A program made the translations under genes and the position numbers. Shown here piece by piece: positions 1 through 8,168 of a DNA stretch of 64,000 bases. The stretch lies in NCBI RefSeq assembly GCF_000429085.1, contig NZ_AUBE01000021.1, forward strand, positions 1 through 64,000. The letters run 5' to 3'. How positions within the stretch are numbered: the stretch's first letter is position 1; each line of letters starts with the position of its first letter. Under the pieces are notes generated by a model. The model had not been told where the DNA came from. It worked only from the letters and a program-made list of their open reading frames with translations, and did not search any database. The DNA is from Streptomyces flavidovirens DSM 40150. GTDB taxonomy: Bacteria > Actinomycetota > Actinomycetes > Streptomycetales > Streptomycetaceae.

Positions 1-270
1 AGCTAGCACCACGAAAGAGCGGAACAGATCGGACCGGAATATGGTCCGCTGTTCTCAGCGTCCTCGCTGTGTTCACCCGGGCCGTCACACGTGACGACCC
101 AGGACTTTTCAAAGGAACCACCAACCCACCAAAGATGGGCCGGGGTATCAACATATCTGGCGTTGACTTTTGGCACGCTGTTGAGTTCTCAAGGAACGGA
201 CGCTTCCTTTGTACTCACCCACAGAACATCGTCTGGGGCTTTCCTCCGGGCTTTCGTTCGGTATTTCGTG
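1..270 (-). other. 5' leader of an rRNA operon (16S gene lies beyond the left edge)
   Basis: Read on the minus strand, 110-215 carries the conserved Streptomyces pre-16S leader: the GAGAACTCAACAGCGTGCC element followed by AAAGTCAACGCCAGATATG and GTTGATACC. In Streptomyces these lie about 150-200 bases before the 16S start, so the mature 16S 5' end should lie just left of base 1. Such leaders hold RNase processing and antitermination signals. No mature rRNA is inside the window. The identification rests on recognising the leader, not on an alignment. Confidence 0.8.
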
Positions 271-276
271 TTTCCG

Positions 277-388
277 ACTCTATCAGACTCTTTCGTGTCC
301 GACTTCCTCGGCGCTTTCCAGGTTCTTCGCTTTCGCGTCTCCCTTTCGGCGGGTCACTACTTTAGCGGATTTCCCTTGCGGCTCATAA
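277..388 (-). promoter_or_regulatory. tandem rRNA operon promoters (putative)
   Basis: Two hexamers on the minus strand look like -10 boxes of HrdB-type promoters: TAGAGT at 277-282 and TAAAGT at 359-364. The second has a TTATGA -35 candidate at 383-388 with an 18-bp spacer. The -35 of the first is poor, which is usual for Streptomyces rrn promoters. Multiple tandem promoters are the rule for Streptomyces rRNA operons. From 389 to 554 I see nothing more specific than possible further upstream promoters. Confidence 0.5.
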
Positions 389-554
389 TCGAGCCGCTGA
401 GCAGGAATTCGGGCATGCCGAAATCGAACCCGTCAGGGAAGTCGTAGGTAGTGGTTGGCCGCTTCGAGCTGCTTCGGACGGCTCGAAAGCCGGTGCCGAC
501 AGCAGTGCCCGTGTCAAGCGGCTCGGGCCACATTAGGCGTCCGCCGGGGCCACG

Positions 555-1196
555 TCAAGTTCGGCGGCGGCGGGGGGTGTGGGCGCGAAAGGGGCTGACC
601 GTGGGGTCCCCGTCGATCCAGAAACGCCAGGGGTGGTTCGCACCTTCGCCGCCCACGCCGGTGCGCGGACCGTTCTGTACCAGGTCGGCAGGGGCGGGGG
701 TGCCGTGCAGTACAGAGAGAGGGGAGTCCGGGCCGGCGCAGAGGTCGGTGCCGTCCAGGGTGCGGTCGATGGCCAGTCCCGTGGCGAGGCGTGCCGGGCC
801 TTTGGCCAGTTCGTTGTCGTTTCGGGCCGAGAGTCGTCGCTTACGTACGAACTCCTGGCCGCGCATCACCTCTCCCCCGCGCAGGAGGACGCCACTGGCT
901 GCGTGCTCCTGGCCGCAGACCAGGTTGAGGCTGAACCACATGCCGTAGATGAAGTAGACGTACGCGTGACCTGGTGGGCCGAACATCGACGCGTTGCGCT
1001 GGGTCTTTCCGCGGTAGGCGTGCGATCCGGGGTCGCCCGGGCCGTCGTAGGCCTCGACCTCGGTGATGCGGAGTTCGATCGGGCCGTCTTCGGTCAGTCG
1101 TACGAGGGTGCGGCCCAGTAGGTCGGGGGCGACCTCCAGTACGGGGCGGTCGAAGAACGTCCTGGGGAGCGGCGTACGGTCGGGGTCCGTGATCAT
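555..1196 (-). CDS. 3-methyladenine DNA glycosylase (AAG/MPG family)
   Basis: A 213-residue protein of the AAG/MPG alkyladenine DNA glycosylase family, which removes alkylated or deaminated purines in base excision repair. The sequence shows ITEVEAYDGPGDPGSHA near residues 44-60; the second Glu (E48) aligns with the catalytic Glu of this family. The hydrophobic YVYFIYGMWFSLNL stretch lies at about 79-92. Length is normal. The ATG at 1196 was chosen because homology begins there; the reading frame extends to 1322 but the extra residues are non-conserved. A GGAGG sits only 2 bases upstream, so the exact start is not certain. The gene stands alone, divergent from the Spo0M-like gene. Confidence 0.9.
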   Translation of the reverse strand: MITDPDRTPLPRTFFDRPVLEVAPDLLGRTLVRLTEDGPIELRITEVEAYDGPGDPGSHAYRGKTQRNASMFGPPGHAYVYFIYGMWFSLNLVCGQEHAASGVLLRGGEVMRGQEFVRKRRLSARNDNELAKGPARLATGLAIDRTLDGTDLCAGPDSPLSVLHGTPAPADLVQNGPRTGVGGEGANHPWRFWIDGDPTVSPFRAHTPRRRRT

Positions 1197-1339
1197 GCCC
1201 TCCGAGCGTAGTGGATGTCGTCCGTTCGGGTAGGTGGCCTTGGGGCACGCGCTTTGCCAGGGTGAGGGCCACGGAACCGGGCGTGGTCCTTCCGCGTTTG
1301 TACTGGTCAGAGTCAGAACCAAAGATCTGGGGAGAAGTC

Positions 1340-2122
1340 ATGGGCTTCAAGAAGTTGCTCGCGAGCTTGGGTGCCGGGGGCGCGTCGGTGGAGACGGTGC
1401 TGACCGAGGCGAACGTCGTGCCTGGCGGTGTGGTCCAGGGCGAGGTGCGTATCCAGGGCGGCTCGGTCGATCAGCAGATCGAGGGGCTCTCCGTCGGCCT
1501 GCAGGCACGCGTCGAGGTGGAGGGCGGTGACCAGGAGGTCAAGCAGGACATCGAGTTCACCAAGCAGCGGCTCGGTGGTGCCTTCGAGGTGAAGGCCGGC
1601 GCCGTGCATGTGGTGCCGTTCGGGCTGGAGATTCCCTGGGAGACGCCGATCACCAGCATCGCCGGTCAGCAGTTGCACGGCATGAACATCGGGGTGACTA
1701 CGGAGCTGGAGATCGCGCGGGCCGTGGACTCGAGTGACCTGGACCCGATCAATGTGCACCCGCTGCCGGCGCAGCAGGCGATCCTGGACGCCTTCGTACA
1801 GCTGGGCTTCCGCTTCAAGAGCGCGGACATGGAGCGCGGCCACATCCGGGGGACGCGTCAGCGCCTGCCCTTCTACCAGGAGATCGAGTTCCAGCCGCCG
1901 CAGCAGTACCGCGGGCTGAACCAGGTCGAGCTCACCTTCGTCGCGGACGACCGTGAGATGGACGTCGTCCTGGAGATGGACAAGAAGCCCGGGCTCTTCA
2001 GTGAGAGCAGCGACTCCTACCGGGCCTTCAAGGTCGGGCTGAACGACTTCCAGGGAACCGACTGGGCTGCCTACCTCAACCAGTGGCTCGCCCAGGTCGG
2101 CGGTCAGCGCAACTGGCTCTAG
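1340..2122 (+). CDS. Spo0M-like sporulation-control family protein
   Basis: A 260-residue soluble protein of the SpoOM/Spo0M (arrestin-like) family. It begins MGFKKLLASLGAGGASVET and has the typical duplicated beta-sandwich layout: an N-terminal part with VVPGGVVQGEVRIQGG and a C-terminal part with a conserved Tyr-rich region. No signal peptide or membrane segment is present. In Bacillus this family affects entry into sporulation; its biochemical activity is unknown. The ATG at 1340 follows GGGGAG (1329-1334) at good spacing. The PEBP-like gene follows after 104 bases, so the two may be co-transcribed. Confidence 0.85.
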   Translation: MGFKKLLASLGAGGASVETVLTEANVVPGGVVQGEVRIQGGSVDQQIEGLSVGLQARVEVEGGDQEVKQDIEFTKQRLGGAFEVKAGAVHVVPFGLEIPWETPITSIAGQQLHGMNIGVTTELEIARAVDSSDLDPINVHPLPAQQAILDAFVQLGFRFKSADMERGHIRGTRQRLPFYQEIEFQPPQQYRGLNQVELTFVADDREMDVVLEMDKKPGLFSESSDSYRAFKVGLNDFQGTDWAAYLNQWLAQVGGQRNWL

Positions 2123-2142
2123 GCTCGCCGAGCCGTCATGCA

Positions 2143-2210
2143 GTAAGGCGGTCAGGCAGTAAGGCAGTAGGCAGTCAGGCACAGCAGCAGTCAGCACAGC
2201 AGACAGTCCA
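2143..2210 (+). repeat. short imperfect CAGTAAGGC/CAGGCAGT repeats
   Basis: The spacer between the Spo0M-like gene and the PEBP gene is built of degenerate 7-12 base units (GGCGGTCAGGCAGTAAGGC, AGTAGGCAGTCAGGC, then CAGCACAGCAG). It looks like slippage-generated low-complexity DNA. No dyad or T-run is present, so it is not an evident terminator. Confidence 0.6.
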
Positions 2211-2226
2211 ATCGGAGGTTCCAGAC

Positions 2227-2763
2227 GTGTCCGAGGCGAAGAGGCCGCCGCTTCCCCATGACTTCCATCCGCCCGTGCCCTCGTTCACTGTGGTGAGTGA
2301 GGACGTCGCCGACGGGTCGGTACTGAAGGACGCTCAGGTGTACGCGGAGGGCAATACGTCGCCGCACCTGCGGTGGGAGGGTTTTCCCGCCGGGACCAAG
2401 AGCTTTGCCGTGACGTGCTTCGATCCGGACGCGCCGACCGGAAGCGGGTTCTGGCACTGGACCGTATTCGACATTCCGGCGTCCGTGACGGAGCTGCCTG
2501 CCGGGGCGGGCAGCGGGAAGTTCGAGGGGTTGCCGCAGGGTGCCGTTCAGGCCCGTAACGACTACGGGTCGAAGGACTTCGGCGGGGCAGCGCCGCCTGC
2601 GGGCGAGAAGCACCGCTATGTGTTCACCGTGTACGCCGTGGACACGGAGAAGCTCGGTCCTGACGCCGACACCTCCCCCGCCGCTGTGGGATTCAATCTG
2701 CGTTTCCACACGCTCGGGCGTGCGCAGCTGGTCGCCGAATACGAGGCCCCCGCGGCGAGTTGA
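2227..2763 (+). CDS. YbhB/YbcL-family PEBP-like protein
   Basis: A 178-residue cytosolic protein of the phosphatidylethanolamine-binding (PEBP/Raf kinase inhibitor-like) superfamily, bacterial YbhB/YbcL branch. The family signature is visible: SPHLRWEGFPAGTKSFAV, DPDAPTGSGFWHWTVFDIP near residues 67-85, a central YGSKDFGGAAPP segment, and GEKHRYVFTVYAV. The bacterial members form a small anion-binding pocket; their substrate is not established. The GTG at 2227 was chosen because GGAGG (2214-2218) lies 8 bases upstream; the open frame continues further up without homology. A strong terminator follows. Confidence 0.9.
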   Translation: MSEAKRPPLPHDFHPPVPSFTVVSEDVADGSVLKDAQVYAEGNTSPHLRWEGFPAGTKSFAVTCFDPDAPTGSGFWHWTVFDIPASVTELPAGAGSGKFEGLPQGAVQARNDYGSKDFGGAAPPAGEKHRYVFTVYAVDTEKLGPDADTSPAAVGFNLRFHTLGRAQLVAEYEAPAAS

Positions 2764-2780
2764 CCGTTCACTTTCTGTTT

Positions 2781-2825
2781 GCCCGTCCCTGGTCTTGGAA
2801 GAGATCAGGGACGGGCATCTTTTTA
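2781..2825 (+). terminator. rho-independent terminator of the PEBP gene
   Basis: GCCCGTCCCTG (2781-2791) pairs perfectly with CAGGGACGGGC (2806-2816). ATCTTTTTATTG follows. An 11-bp stem plus a T-run makes this a textbook intrinsic terminator, unusually T-rich for this genome. Confidence 0.9.
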
Positions 2826-2907
2826 TTGCGTTGTCCATCTCGGTGTGCCCGGTCAGAGTTGATCCAAGTCCGCCACGGGGCGGGCCGGCGCAGGGAGGGT
2901 GGGCAAG

Positions 2908-3450
2908 ATGCGGGACACGCTGGTACTGAACGCGAGCTTCGAGCCGCTGTCTACGGTGACGCTGAACCGGGCGGTGGTGCTTGTCCTCACGGACAAGGCC
3001 GTCGTCGAACAGGCCCGTCCCGGACTGCTGATGCGCGCGGCCGCCGTGGAGCTTCCGGTGCCGCAGGTGATCAGGTTGTGCCGTTATGTCCGGGTGCCTT
3101 TCCGAAGACAGGCACCGTGGTCGAGGCGTGGTGTGCTGATACGGGACCAGCACCGGTGCGCGTACTGCGGGCGGCGGGCCACCACCGTCGACCACGTGGT
3201 GCCGAAGGCTCAGGGTGGCGGGGACGGCTGGCTGAACACGGTGGCGTCCTGCGCGGAGGACAATCACCGCAAGGCGGACCGTACGCCGGACGAGGCGGGG
3301 ATGCCGCTGTTGCGCCGGCCGTTCGTTCCCTCGCCCGCCGACGCGATGCTGCTGGCGCTGGGAGCGCATGAGCGGTCGGTGCTGCCCGACGGTGTCTCCC
3401 CTGCTCGTACGGAGCTCAAGGACTGGGGATGGCTGGCGCAGCCGGCGTAG
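2908..3450 (+). CDS. HNH endonuclease with a degenerate zinc knuckle
   Basis: A 180-residue HNH-family protein. An N-terminal region (LVLNASFEPLSTVTLNRAV) common to actinobacterial HNH proteins precedes the nuclease core: CAYCG, TTVDHVVPKAQGG (the D/H pair), W-LNTV, and NHRKADR. In the canonical family a second CxxC precedes the last Asn; here it reads CAEDN, so one zinc-ligand Cys is replaced by Asp. The nuclease His and Asn remain. The ATG at 2908 lies 9 bases after AGGGAGG; the upstream in-frame GTG at 2899 abuts the Shine-Dalgarno and is unlikely. Substrate and role are unknown. Confidence 0.8.
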   Translation: MRDTLVLNASFEPLSTVTLNRAVVLVLTDKAVVEQARPGLLMRAAAVELPVPQVIRLCRYVRVPFRRQAPWSRRGVLIRDQHRCAYCGRRATTVDHVVPKAQGGGDGWLNTVASCAEDNHRKADRTPDEAGMPLLRRPFVPSPADAMLLALGAHERSVLPDGVSPARTELKDWGWLAQPA

Positions 3451-3466
3451 GTACGCACCGGTCGTG

Positions 3467-3495
3467 AGCCCGCCTTCGTCCGGAGGCGGGCTTTT
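3467..3495. terminator. bidirectional terminator between convergent genes
   Basis: AGCCCGCC (3467-3474) pairs with GGCGGGCT (3485-3492), with a TTTT run on the plus side. It lies between the convergent HNH and permease genes. Confidence 0.75.
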
Positions 3496-3504
3496 GTATG
3501 CCGG

Positions 3505-4272
3505 TCAGCGCAGCAGCAGTTGGATGATCGCGACGGTGCCCACGGCCACGATCAGAGCGCGCAGGGCGGTCGGTGGCAGGCGGCGGCCGATCTTGGCTCC
3601 GAGCTGGCCGCCGAGGGTGGAGCCGACCGCGATGAGGGCCACGGCCGTCCAGTCCAGTTCGGCGGCGAAGACGAAGAAGGTCGCGGCGACGGTGTTGACG
3701 ATCGCGGCGAGGACGTTCTTGGTGGCGTTCACGCGTTGCAGGGTGTCGGTGAGCAGCATGCCCATCAGGGCGACGTAGATGATTCCCTGGGCCGCGGTGA
3801 AGTAGCCGCCGTACACGCTGGCGATCAGCAGTCCGGTGATGAGGAGCGGGCCGCCGTCGGGGTCGGCGTGGAAGCCGTTGCGCTCGCGGCGGCGCTGGAC
3901 AGCCTTGGTGATCCGGGGTTGCAGGATCACCAGGACGAGGGCGAGTCCGACGAGGACCGGAACGATCGTCTCGAAGGCGGTCGGTGGGAGTGCGAGGAGC
4001 AGTACGGCTCCGCAGATGCCTCCGACGGCGGCGGCCGCGCCGAGCCGCAGGATGCGGCGGCGCTGGCCGGTGAGTTCCTTGCGGTAACCGATGGCGCCGC
4101 TGATCGAGCCGGGGATCAGGCCGAGGGCGTTGGAGACGGTCGCGGTCACCGGCGGAAGGCCGGTGGCGAGCAGCACCGGGAAGGTGATGAGGGTTCCAGA
4201 ACCGACGATGGTGTTGATGGTCCCCGCGCCCACGCCCGCGGCGAAGACGGCGAGCATCTCCCAGATGGTCAC
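3505..4272 (-). CDS. TauE/SafE-family membrane permease (anion or sulfur-compound export)
   Basis: A polytopic membrane protein of about 255 residues in the TauE/SafE (DUF81) family. These proteins move sulfite, sulfoacetate or related anions. The first half contains the family's conserved pattern GAGTINTIVGSGTLITFPVL; the second half repeats it with VYGGYFTAAQGIIYVALM. About eight hydrophobic helices are apparent in two repeats. I chose the GTG at 4272, directly before the first helix (TIWEMLAVFAAG). An in-frame ATG at 4320 would add 16 polar residues. No substrate clue comes from the neighbours. Confidence 0.85.
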   Translation of the reverse strand: MTIWEMLAVFAAGVGAGTINTIVGSGTLITFPVLLATGLPPVTATVSNALGLIPGSISGAIGYRKELTGQRRRILRLGAAAAVGGICGAVLLLALPPTAFETIVPVLVGLALVLVILQPRITKAVQRRRERNGFHADPDGGPLLITGLLIASVYGGYFTAAQGIIYVALMGMLLTDTLQRVNATKNVLAAIVNTVAATFFVFAAELDWTAVALIAVGSTLGGQLGAKIGRRLPPTALRALIVAVGTVAIIQLLLR

Positions 4273-4352
4273 GGTGTGCCCCTGCTCTTGTGCGTGATCG
4301 GTGCTTGGTGCACCGATCATGCACGACGGTGGGCCGCGTGAAGGGACGGGGG

Positions 4353-5282
4353 TCAGTCGATGGGAGGTTCCTGGCGGCGCTCCTGGCCCGTGTTGAAGCC
4401 GGGGGCGCCACCGCTGAAGTTGCCGAAGGCGCCGCTGAGGCCCTTGAGTGCGTCGCCGATCTCACTGGGCACGATCCAGAGCTTGTTGGCGTCGCCCTCG
4501 GCGATCTTCGGGAGCATCTGGAGGTACTGGTACGAGAGCAGCTTCTGGTCCGGGTCGCCCGCGTGGATGGACTCGAAGACCGTACGGATGGCTTGTGCCT
4601 CGCCCTCGGCACGCAGCGCGGACGCCTTGGCCTCGCCCTCGGCGCGCAGGATCGCGGACTGCTTCTCACCTTCGGCCGTGAGGATCGCGGACTGCCTGAT
4701 GCCCTCGGCGGTGAGGATCGCGGCGCGCTTGTCGCGGTCGGCGCGCATCTGCTTCTCCATCGAGTCCTGGATGGAGGTGGGCGGCTCGATCGCCTTGAGC
4801 TCGACGCGGTTGACGCGGATGCCCCACTTGCCGGTGGCCTCGTCGAGGACTCCGCGCAGTGCCGCGTTGATCTCCTCGCGGGAGGTCAGGGTCCGCTCCA
4901 GGTCCATGCCGCCGATGATGTTGCGCAGGGTGGTGACGGTGAGCTGCTCGATGGCCTGGATGTAGCTGGCGACTTCGTACGTCGCGGCCCGGGCGTCGGT
5001 GACCTGGTAGTAGATGACGGTGTCGATGTTGACGACCAGGTTGTCCTGGGTGATCACCGGCTGGGGCGGGAAGGGCACGACCTGTTCGCGGAGGTCGATC
5101 CGGTTGCGGATCGAGTCGATGAACGGGACGACGATGTTCAGGCCGGCGTTGAGTGTGCGCGTGTAGCGGCCGAAGCGCTCCACGATGGCGGCGCTGGCCT
5201 GCGGGATGACCTGGATCGTCTTGATCAGGGCGATGAATACCAGCACCACCAGAATGATCAGGACGATGATGACGGATGACAT
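4353..5282 (-). CDS. SPFH/band-7 (stomatin/QmcA-like) membrane protein
   Basis: A 309-residue membrane-anchored SPFH protein. One N-terminal helix (residues 4-22) is followed by the band-7 domain (VERFGRYTRTLNAGLN, VPFPPQPVITQDNL) and then a long Ala/Glu coiled coil with repeated AEGEKQSAILRAEGEAKASA motifs at about 190-235. The C-terminus is Gly-rich. SPFH proteins oligomerise into membrane scaffolds and regulate proteolysis or membrane microdomains. The gene lies downstream of, and on the same strand as, an NfeD protein; the SPFH/NfeD pair is a classic conserved operon. The 183-base gap between them could hold its own promoter. Confidence 0.9.
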   Translation of the reverse strand: MSSVIIVLIILVVLVFIALIKTIQVIPQASAAIVERFGRYTRTLNAGLNIVVPFIDSIRNRIDLREQVVPFPPQPVITQDNLVVNIDTVIYYQVTDARAATYEVASYIQAIEQLTVTTLRNIIGGMDLERTLTSREEINAALRGVLDEATGKWGIRVNRVELKAIEPPTSIQDSMEKQMRADRDKRAAILTAEGIRQSAILTAEGEKQSAILRAEGEAKASALRAEGEAQAIRTVFESIHAGDPDQKLLSYQYLQMLPKIAEGDANKLWIVPSEIGDALKGLSGAFGNFSGGAPGFNTGQERRQEPPID

Positions 5283-5465
5283 CGCGTTTCCCGTGCCCTT
5301 CGTGTCGTGCTTCTCGGGAGACCGGCCAGGCCGTGGGCCGTGACGCGGAGGATCTGATGATCAATCTTCCCAGAACGCGGGTCGGTGTGCGGGGTGTTCG
5401 GCTTACCTCGCCGGGTTACGTCGCTACGGCGCCGCGTCAGTACGGCGTGACGCATCGCCACGGCG

Positions 5466-5894
5466 TCACATCACCACGGCCGTTGCTCCGTCGATCTCGA
5501 CGACGTCGACCTGCTGGCCCGGTTCGAAGCTCTGGTCCGCGTCGAGGGACCGGGCGGACCACACTTCGCCGGCGAGTTTGATCCGGCCGCCGCCGGCGTC
5601 GACCCGTTCGAGCACCAGGGCCTGACGGCCCCTCAGCGCGTCGATGCCGGTGCGGTGTTGGGGGCGGTCGGAGCGGTGCCGGGCGGCTATCGGGCGTACG
5701 ACCGCGATCAGCGCGACCGAGACGGCGGCGAAGACCAGGACCTGGGCGACCATTCCGCCGCCCAGGCTCGCGGTCACGGCGCCGGCGACCGCGCCTGCCG
5801 ACAGCATTCCGAATTCGGGCATCGCTGTCACCACGAGCGGAATTCCCAGCCCGACAGCGCCGATCAGCCACCACACCCATGCGTCGATGTCCAC
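5466..5894 (-). CDS. NfeD-family membrane protein
   Basis: A 142-residue protein with two to three N-terminal transmembrane helices (about residues 5-65) and a C-terminal OB-fold NfeD domain (ALRGRQALVLERVDAGGGRIKLAGEVWSARS). NfeD proteins partner with SPFH proteins; the next gene downstream is exactly that. The start is a GTG at 5894 with no Shine-Dalgarno. A TACCAT hexamer (minus strand, 5901-5906) sits 6 bases upstream, with TGTCCG near -35, so the mRNA may be leaderless. Confidence 0.88.
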   Translation of the reverse strand: MDIDAWVWWLIGAVGLGIPLVVTAMPEFGMLSAGAVAGAVTASLGGGMVAQVLVFAAVSVALIAVVRPIAARHRSDRPQHRTGIDALRGRQALVLERVDAGGGRIKLAGEVWSARSLDADQSFEPGQQVDVVEIDGATAVVM

Positions 5895-5964
5895 ATGGTC
5901 ATGGTAGGTGCGGGTGGTCTTCGCGGACAGGGCGCGGGCAGGGCGGAGGAATGTCGGCGGAAGG

Positions 5965-6762
5965 TCAGGCGAGCGGCAGGCCCTGGGCCGTCCAGCGGTC
6001 GGACCTGCGCTCGACGACGAGCGGGAGGCCGAAGCACAGGGAGAGGTTGCGGGAGGTCAGTTCGGTCTCCACGGGGCCCGCGGCGAGGACCTTGCCCTGG
6101 CGGATCATCAGGACGTGGGTGAAGCCGGGGGCGATCTCCTCGACATGGTGCGTCACCATGATCATCGAGGGGGCGTACGGGTCGCGGGCGAGGCGGCCGA
6201 GGCGGCGGACGAGGTCCTCGCGGCCTCCGAGGTCGAGACCGGCGGCCGGCTCGTCGAGGAGCAGCAGCTCGGGGTCGGTCATCATCGCGCGGGCGATCAT
6301 GGTGCGCTTGCGCTCGCCCTCGGAGAGCGTGCCGAACTTCCGGTCGAGGTACTCCGTCATGCCGAGGCGGTCGAGGAAGGCGCGGGCGCGCTGCTCGTCG
6401 ACCTCGTCGTAGCTCTCGTGCCAGGTGGCGGTCATGCCGTACGCCGCGGTGAGCACCGTCTGGAGAACGGTCTGGCGCCTGGGCAGCTTGTCGGCCAGCG
6501 CGATGCCGGCCATGCCGATGCGGGGGCGGAGCTCGAAGACGTCGGTGCCGGGGCTGCCGAGCGTCTCACCGAGGATCTTGGTGCTGCCGGTGGTCGGGAA
6601 GAGGTAGCTGGAGGCGACGTTCAGCAGGGTGGTCTTTCCGGCGCCGTTGGGGCCGAGGATCACCCAGCGCTCGCCCTCCTTGACCGACCAGGAGACGTCT
6701 TCCACCAGAGCGCGTCCGTCGCGGACCACGGATACGTCCACCAGCTCCAGTACATCGCTCAT
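5965..6762 (-). CDS. ABC transporter ATP-binding protein
   Basis: A 265-residue single ABC ATPase. Visible motifs are Walker A GPNGAGKTT (about residue 38), signature LSEGERKR, Walker B LLLLDEP, and the H-loop Thr-His-His (MIMVTHHVEE). No membrane partner is encoded nearby. This YlmA-like group is common in Actinobacteria as an orphan ATPase. The ATG at 6762 follows GGGGAG at a slightly long distance. It is divergent from the unknown gene at 6907. Confidence 0.88.
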   Translation of the reverse strand: MSDVLELVDVSVVRDGRALVEDVSWSVKEGERWVILGPNGAGKTTLLNVASSYLFPTTGSTKILGETLGSPGTDVFELRPRIGMAGIALADKLPRRQTVLQTVLTAAYGMTATWHESYDEVDEQRARAFLDRLGMTEYLDRKFGTLSEGERKRTMIARAMMTDPELLLLDEPAAGLDLGGREDLVRRLGRLARDPYAPSMIMVTHHVEEIAPGFTHVLMIRQGKVLAAGPVETELTSRNLSLCFGLPLVVERRSDRWTAQGLPLA

Positions 6763-6906
6763 GAGCGCGTTGTCTCCCCATGCAGTCTCGAGAATGTCGG
6801 GTGCCCCTTGTGCCTGTAGGCACAGCTCCCAGGGGAAAACCTACGCCACCGGTCGAGTGGTCCGACTGCTAGGTCCATCACCGAGGCCATTACCTAGGCT
6901 GGGGTC

Positions 6907-7698
6907 ATGCTTTTTGAACCTCGCTCAGGACGTCTGGCCGCCTGGGGAAACGCCCTTTTGGCCGGAGTTGCTTCGCCGGATCACGTCGCGCTCGCCATTG
7001 TCGGGGAGGACGCGGTGCACCGGGTGGAAGGTGTGCCAGGAGAAGCGGGGCCGGTCGGGCTCACGCTGGCGCTGGGGCGGTTGCGGGCGCTCGGGGCCAC
7101 CGGATTCCGGGTGGCGCTGCCGGCGCCGGGGCATCCGCTGGGGCTCAGCGGACCGCCGGAGTTCAACGCGCGGGCGCTGGAGGCGGAGGAGGCGGTGGTC
7201 TGCTCCGGTGCGGCGTACGGGCTGGTGCCGGAGGTGTACGAAGTGGGGCCGGCCGGGGACGTACGGGTCGAGGTGATGTGGCACTGCCTGGCCGTACGGG
7301 AGGCTCCGCCCGCCGATGTGCCCTCGCTCGGGGAGGCGGAGCGGGAGCTCGCGGAGGCGCTGCGGGATGCGACGGCGGTGCTGTCGCGGCTCGATGTGGC
7401 GGGGTCCGGTCCGGTGGCGGAGGCGGCGATCGACGCGTACCGGGCGCGGGTGGAAGGCGGCGGGGGCGAGGTGCTGGCTCCGGGATATCCGCCGCGGGCG
7501 GTACGGGTGCTGGAGCTGGCGCAGCGGGTGGGGCTGCTCATTTCCGTGGCGTACGAGAACGGGCACGGGGGTGCGGTGAGCGCGTCGGAGATGGCGGCTC
7601 GGGGGGAGGCGCTGCGGCCGGTGGAGCGGGTGGCGCGGCGGGCGCAGGTGGCGGCGTACAACGCGTGGGTGGAGGAGCGGGAGCGGGGCGGGCTGTAG
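6907..7698 (+). CDS. conserved protein of unknown function
   Basis: A 263-residue, Ala/Gly/Glu-rich soluble protein that I recognise only as a Streptomyces-conserved hypothetical. It has no signal peptide or transmembrane helix. Conserved-looking stretches are RLRALGATGFRVALPAPGHPLGL, CSGAAYGLVPEVYEVG and WHCLAVREAPPADVPSLGEA. The C-terminal third is predicted helical. The ATG at 6907 is 6 bases after TAGGCT (6895-6900) and has no Shine-Dalgarno, so the transcript is probably leaderless. The gene ends before a strong terminator shared with the convergent chaplin gene. Confidence 0.75.
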   Translation: MLFEPRSGRLAAWGNALLAGVASPDHVALAIVGEDAVHRVEGVPGEAGPVGLTLALGRLRALGATGFRVALPAPGHPLGLSGPPEFNARALEAEEAVVCSGAAYGLVPEVYEVGPAGDVRVEVMWHCLAVREAPPADVPSLGEAERELAEALRDATAVLSRLDVAGSGPVAEAAIDAYRARVEGGGGEVLAPGYPPRAVRVLELAQRVGLLISVAYENGHGGAVSASEMAARGEALRPVERVARRAQVAAYNAWVEERERGGL

Positions 7699-7722
7699 GG
7701 CTTGCGGGGCTGCAGTGTGCGG

Positions 7723-7759
7723 CCGGCCCCCAGGCGCTGTCGGGGCGCCTGGGGGCCGG
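7723..7759. terminator. strong bidirectional terminator
   Basis: CCGGCCCCCAGGCGC (7723-7737) and GCGCCTGGGGGCCGG (7745-7759) form a perfect 15-bp stem with a 7-base loop. It lies between convergent gene ends. There is no T-run, which is usual for Streptomyces terminators. Confidence 0.8.
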
Positions 7760-7783
7760 GAGTCACCGCTTGGCCTGGGTGGG

Positions 7784-8032
7784 TCAGTAGTTGACGCCGT
7801 GGTTCCCGAAGGCCGGGTTGAGGACGCCGATGACGTTGACGGTGTTGCCGACGGCGTTCACCGGGACGTGGACCGGGACCTGGACCAGGTTGCCGGAGCC
7901 GACGCCCGGCGAGTGGACGGCCTTGCCGTGGGCGTGCGCACCGCCTTCGGTGGCGGACGCAACACCGGCGCCGGCGGCGATGAGGCCACCCGCGACCATG
8001 GTGACGGCAGCGGCCTTCTTCAGGTTCTTCAC
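7784..8032 (-). CDS. chpE: short chaplin (ChpE-like), secreted amyloid surfactant
   Basis: An 82-residue secreted protein: signal peptide MKNLKKAAAVTMVAGGLIA...ASA, then one chaplin domain (GNLVQVPVHVPVNAVGNTV, IGVLNPAFGN). Chaplins self-assemble on spores and aerial hyphae and lower surface tension. This copy has no Cys and no C-terminal sortase motif. Within the short chaplins that points to ChpE, whose members lack the usual disulfide. The start is GTG at 8032 with AGGAGG (8043-8048) eight bases upstream. A two-component system is read in the same direction upstream. A small CATAC...GTATG dyad at 8122-8139 lies in its promoter region. The symbol rests on family features and remembered gene order. 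Confidence 0.88.
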   Translation of the reverse strand: MKNLKKAAAVTMVAGGLIAAGAGVASATEGGAHAHGKAVHSPGVGSGNLVQVPVHVPVNAVGNTVNVIGVLNPAFGNHGVNY

Positions 8033-8168
8033 TTCAGGATCCTCCTAGACGTCGCTGCGGCCAGCCGCCGCAGCACCATGAAGAACGGGGCACGGGCCGA
8101 TCGGATGCGCCATTCGGGGGACATACACCCGACGGTATGAATCTCGGACCGGGACGTAGACCGTCCGA

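Noticed and set aside
579..1121. Long plus-strand ORF opposite the glycosylase gene
   Set aside because: It is the antisense shadow of the minus-strand glycosylase; GC-rich third positions keep the complementary frames open. It has no homology or Shine-Dalgarno.
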